A stretch of 40,391 nt of DNA from Anaerolineae bacterium (GTDB taxonomy: Bacteria > Chloroflexota > Anaerolineae > Anaerolineales > UBA4823), in the NCBI GenBank assembly GCA_003130835.1, contig QEXX01000008.1:1-40391 (forward strand), written 5' to 3'. Under the pieces are notes generated by a model that worked only from the letters and a program-made list of their open reading frames with translations, searched no databases and was not told the DNA's origin. The translations under genes were made by a program, and so were the position numbers. Shown piece after piece: positions 40,368 to 40,391 of this stretch (the first letter of the stretch is position 1; every line of letters starts with the position of its first letter).

Positions 40368-40391
40368 ATGGCTAGAAAAGTTGAAGAGAAA
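40368..40391 (+). CDS. Start of an unidentified gene (cut by window edge)
   Basis: ATG at 40368 preceded by GAGAGGAGAAGCA, a good ribosome site, reads MARKVEEK and continues past the window. Eight residues are too few to name a family. Confidence 0.5.

Noticed and set aside
1-40391. CRISPR array, integrase, transposase or phage genes
   Set aside because: Looked for regularly spaced short repeats and recombinase-like motifs; only the coding 42-bp repeat and the two non-coding elements were found.

Overview
The window looks like chromosomal DNA of an anaerobic or facultatively anaerobic bacterium, most likely Chloroflexota (Anaerolineae-like). This is an inference from gene style: a membrane-anchored protein with Thr/Pro-rich TPT spacers, a hydBGDA-type group 3b [NiFe] hydrogenase, many hybrid sensor proteins, and DapA/NanA-like and USP genes in this arrangement. 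No rRNA, tRNA, CRISPR array, transposase or phage gene was recognised.

Layout. 1-3978 (minus): two-component signalling genes (a PAS/PAS/GAF/GAF sensor cut by the window edge, a lone receiver, a NarL-type regulator and its HisKA_3 kinase). 4154-8618 (plus): a NanA/DapA-superfamily aldolase, a large anchored Thr/Pro-rich protein, and a coiled-coil protein with a PD-(D/E)XK-like C-terminus encoded partly by a 42-bp tandem repeat. 8681-8799: a small MITE-like element. 8801-27653 (minus): an almost gapless run of 19 genes, probably one long operon or a few nested ones. In transcription order it holds hydBGDA hydrogenase and its maturation protease, a receiver, a sensor kinase, NuoE-like, a thioredoxin-like ferredoxin, a NuoF-like subunit with extra ferredoxin domain, a Cys-type molybdopterin formate dehydrogenase, a rubrerythrin, a receiver, a second NuoE, a second receiver-linked NuoF, a third receiver, a lone ACT-domain protein, a Cache/HAMP sensor kinase, and a receiver-kinase hybrid. 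27800-32432 (minus): MarR regulator and a heterodimeric ABC exporter. 32625-35355 (plus): a tandem universal stress protein, a CDP-alcohol phosphotransferase-like protein, a second MITE-like element in inverted orientation, and an endonuclease/exonuclease/phosphatase-family gene whose first codon lies in that element. 35467-40135 (minus): a TPP-riboswitch-controlled thiamine operon (thiamine pyrophosphokinase, ThiB, ThiP, ThiQ). The first 24 bases of another plus-strand gene start at 40368.

How it works together. The central block links H2 and formate to pyridine nucleotides: a cytoplasmic NAD(P)-linked hydrogenase beside an NAD-linked, possibly electron-bifurcating formate dehydrogenase with two diaphorase sets. 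Interleaved with these enzymes are three small receivers that share an unusual sequence signature, three kinases, and an ACT-domain protein. This mixture of redox enzymes and dedicated, DNA-binding-domain-free signalling parts is the most interesting part of the window. The thiamine operon shows a readable riboswitch expression platform that also fixes the true start codon of its first gene.
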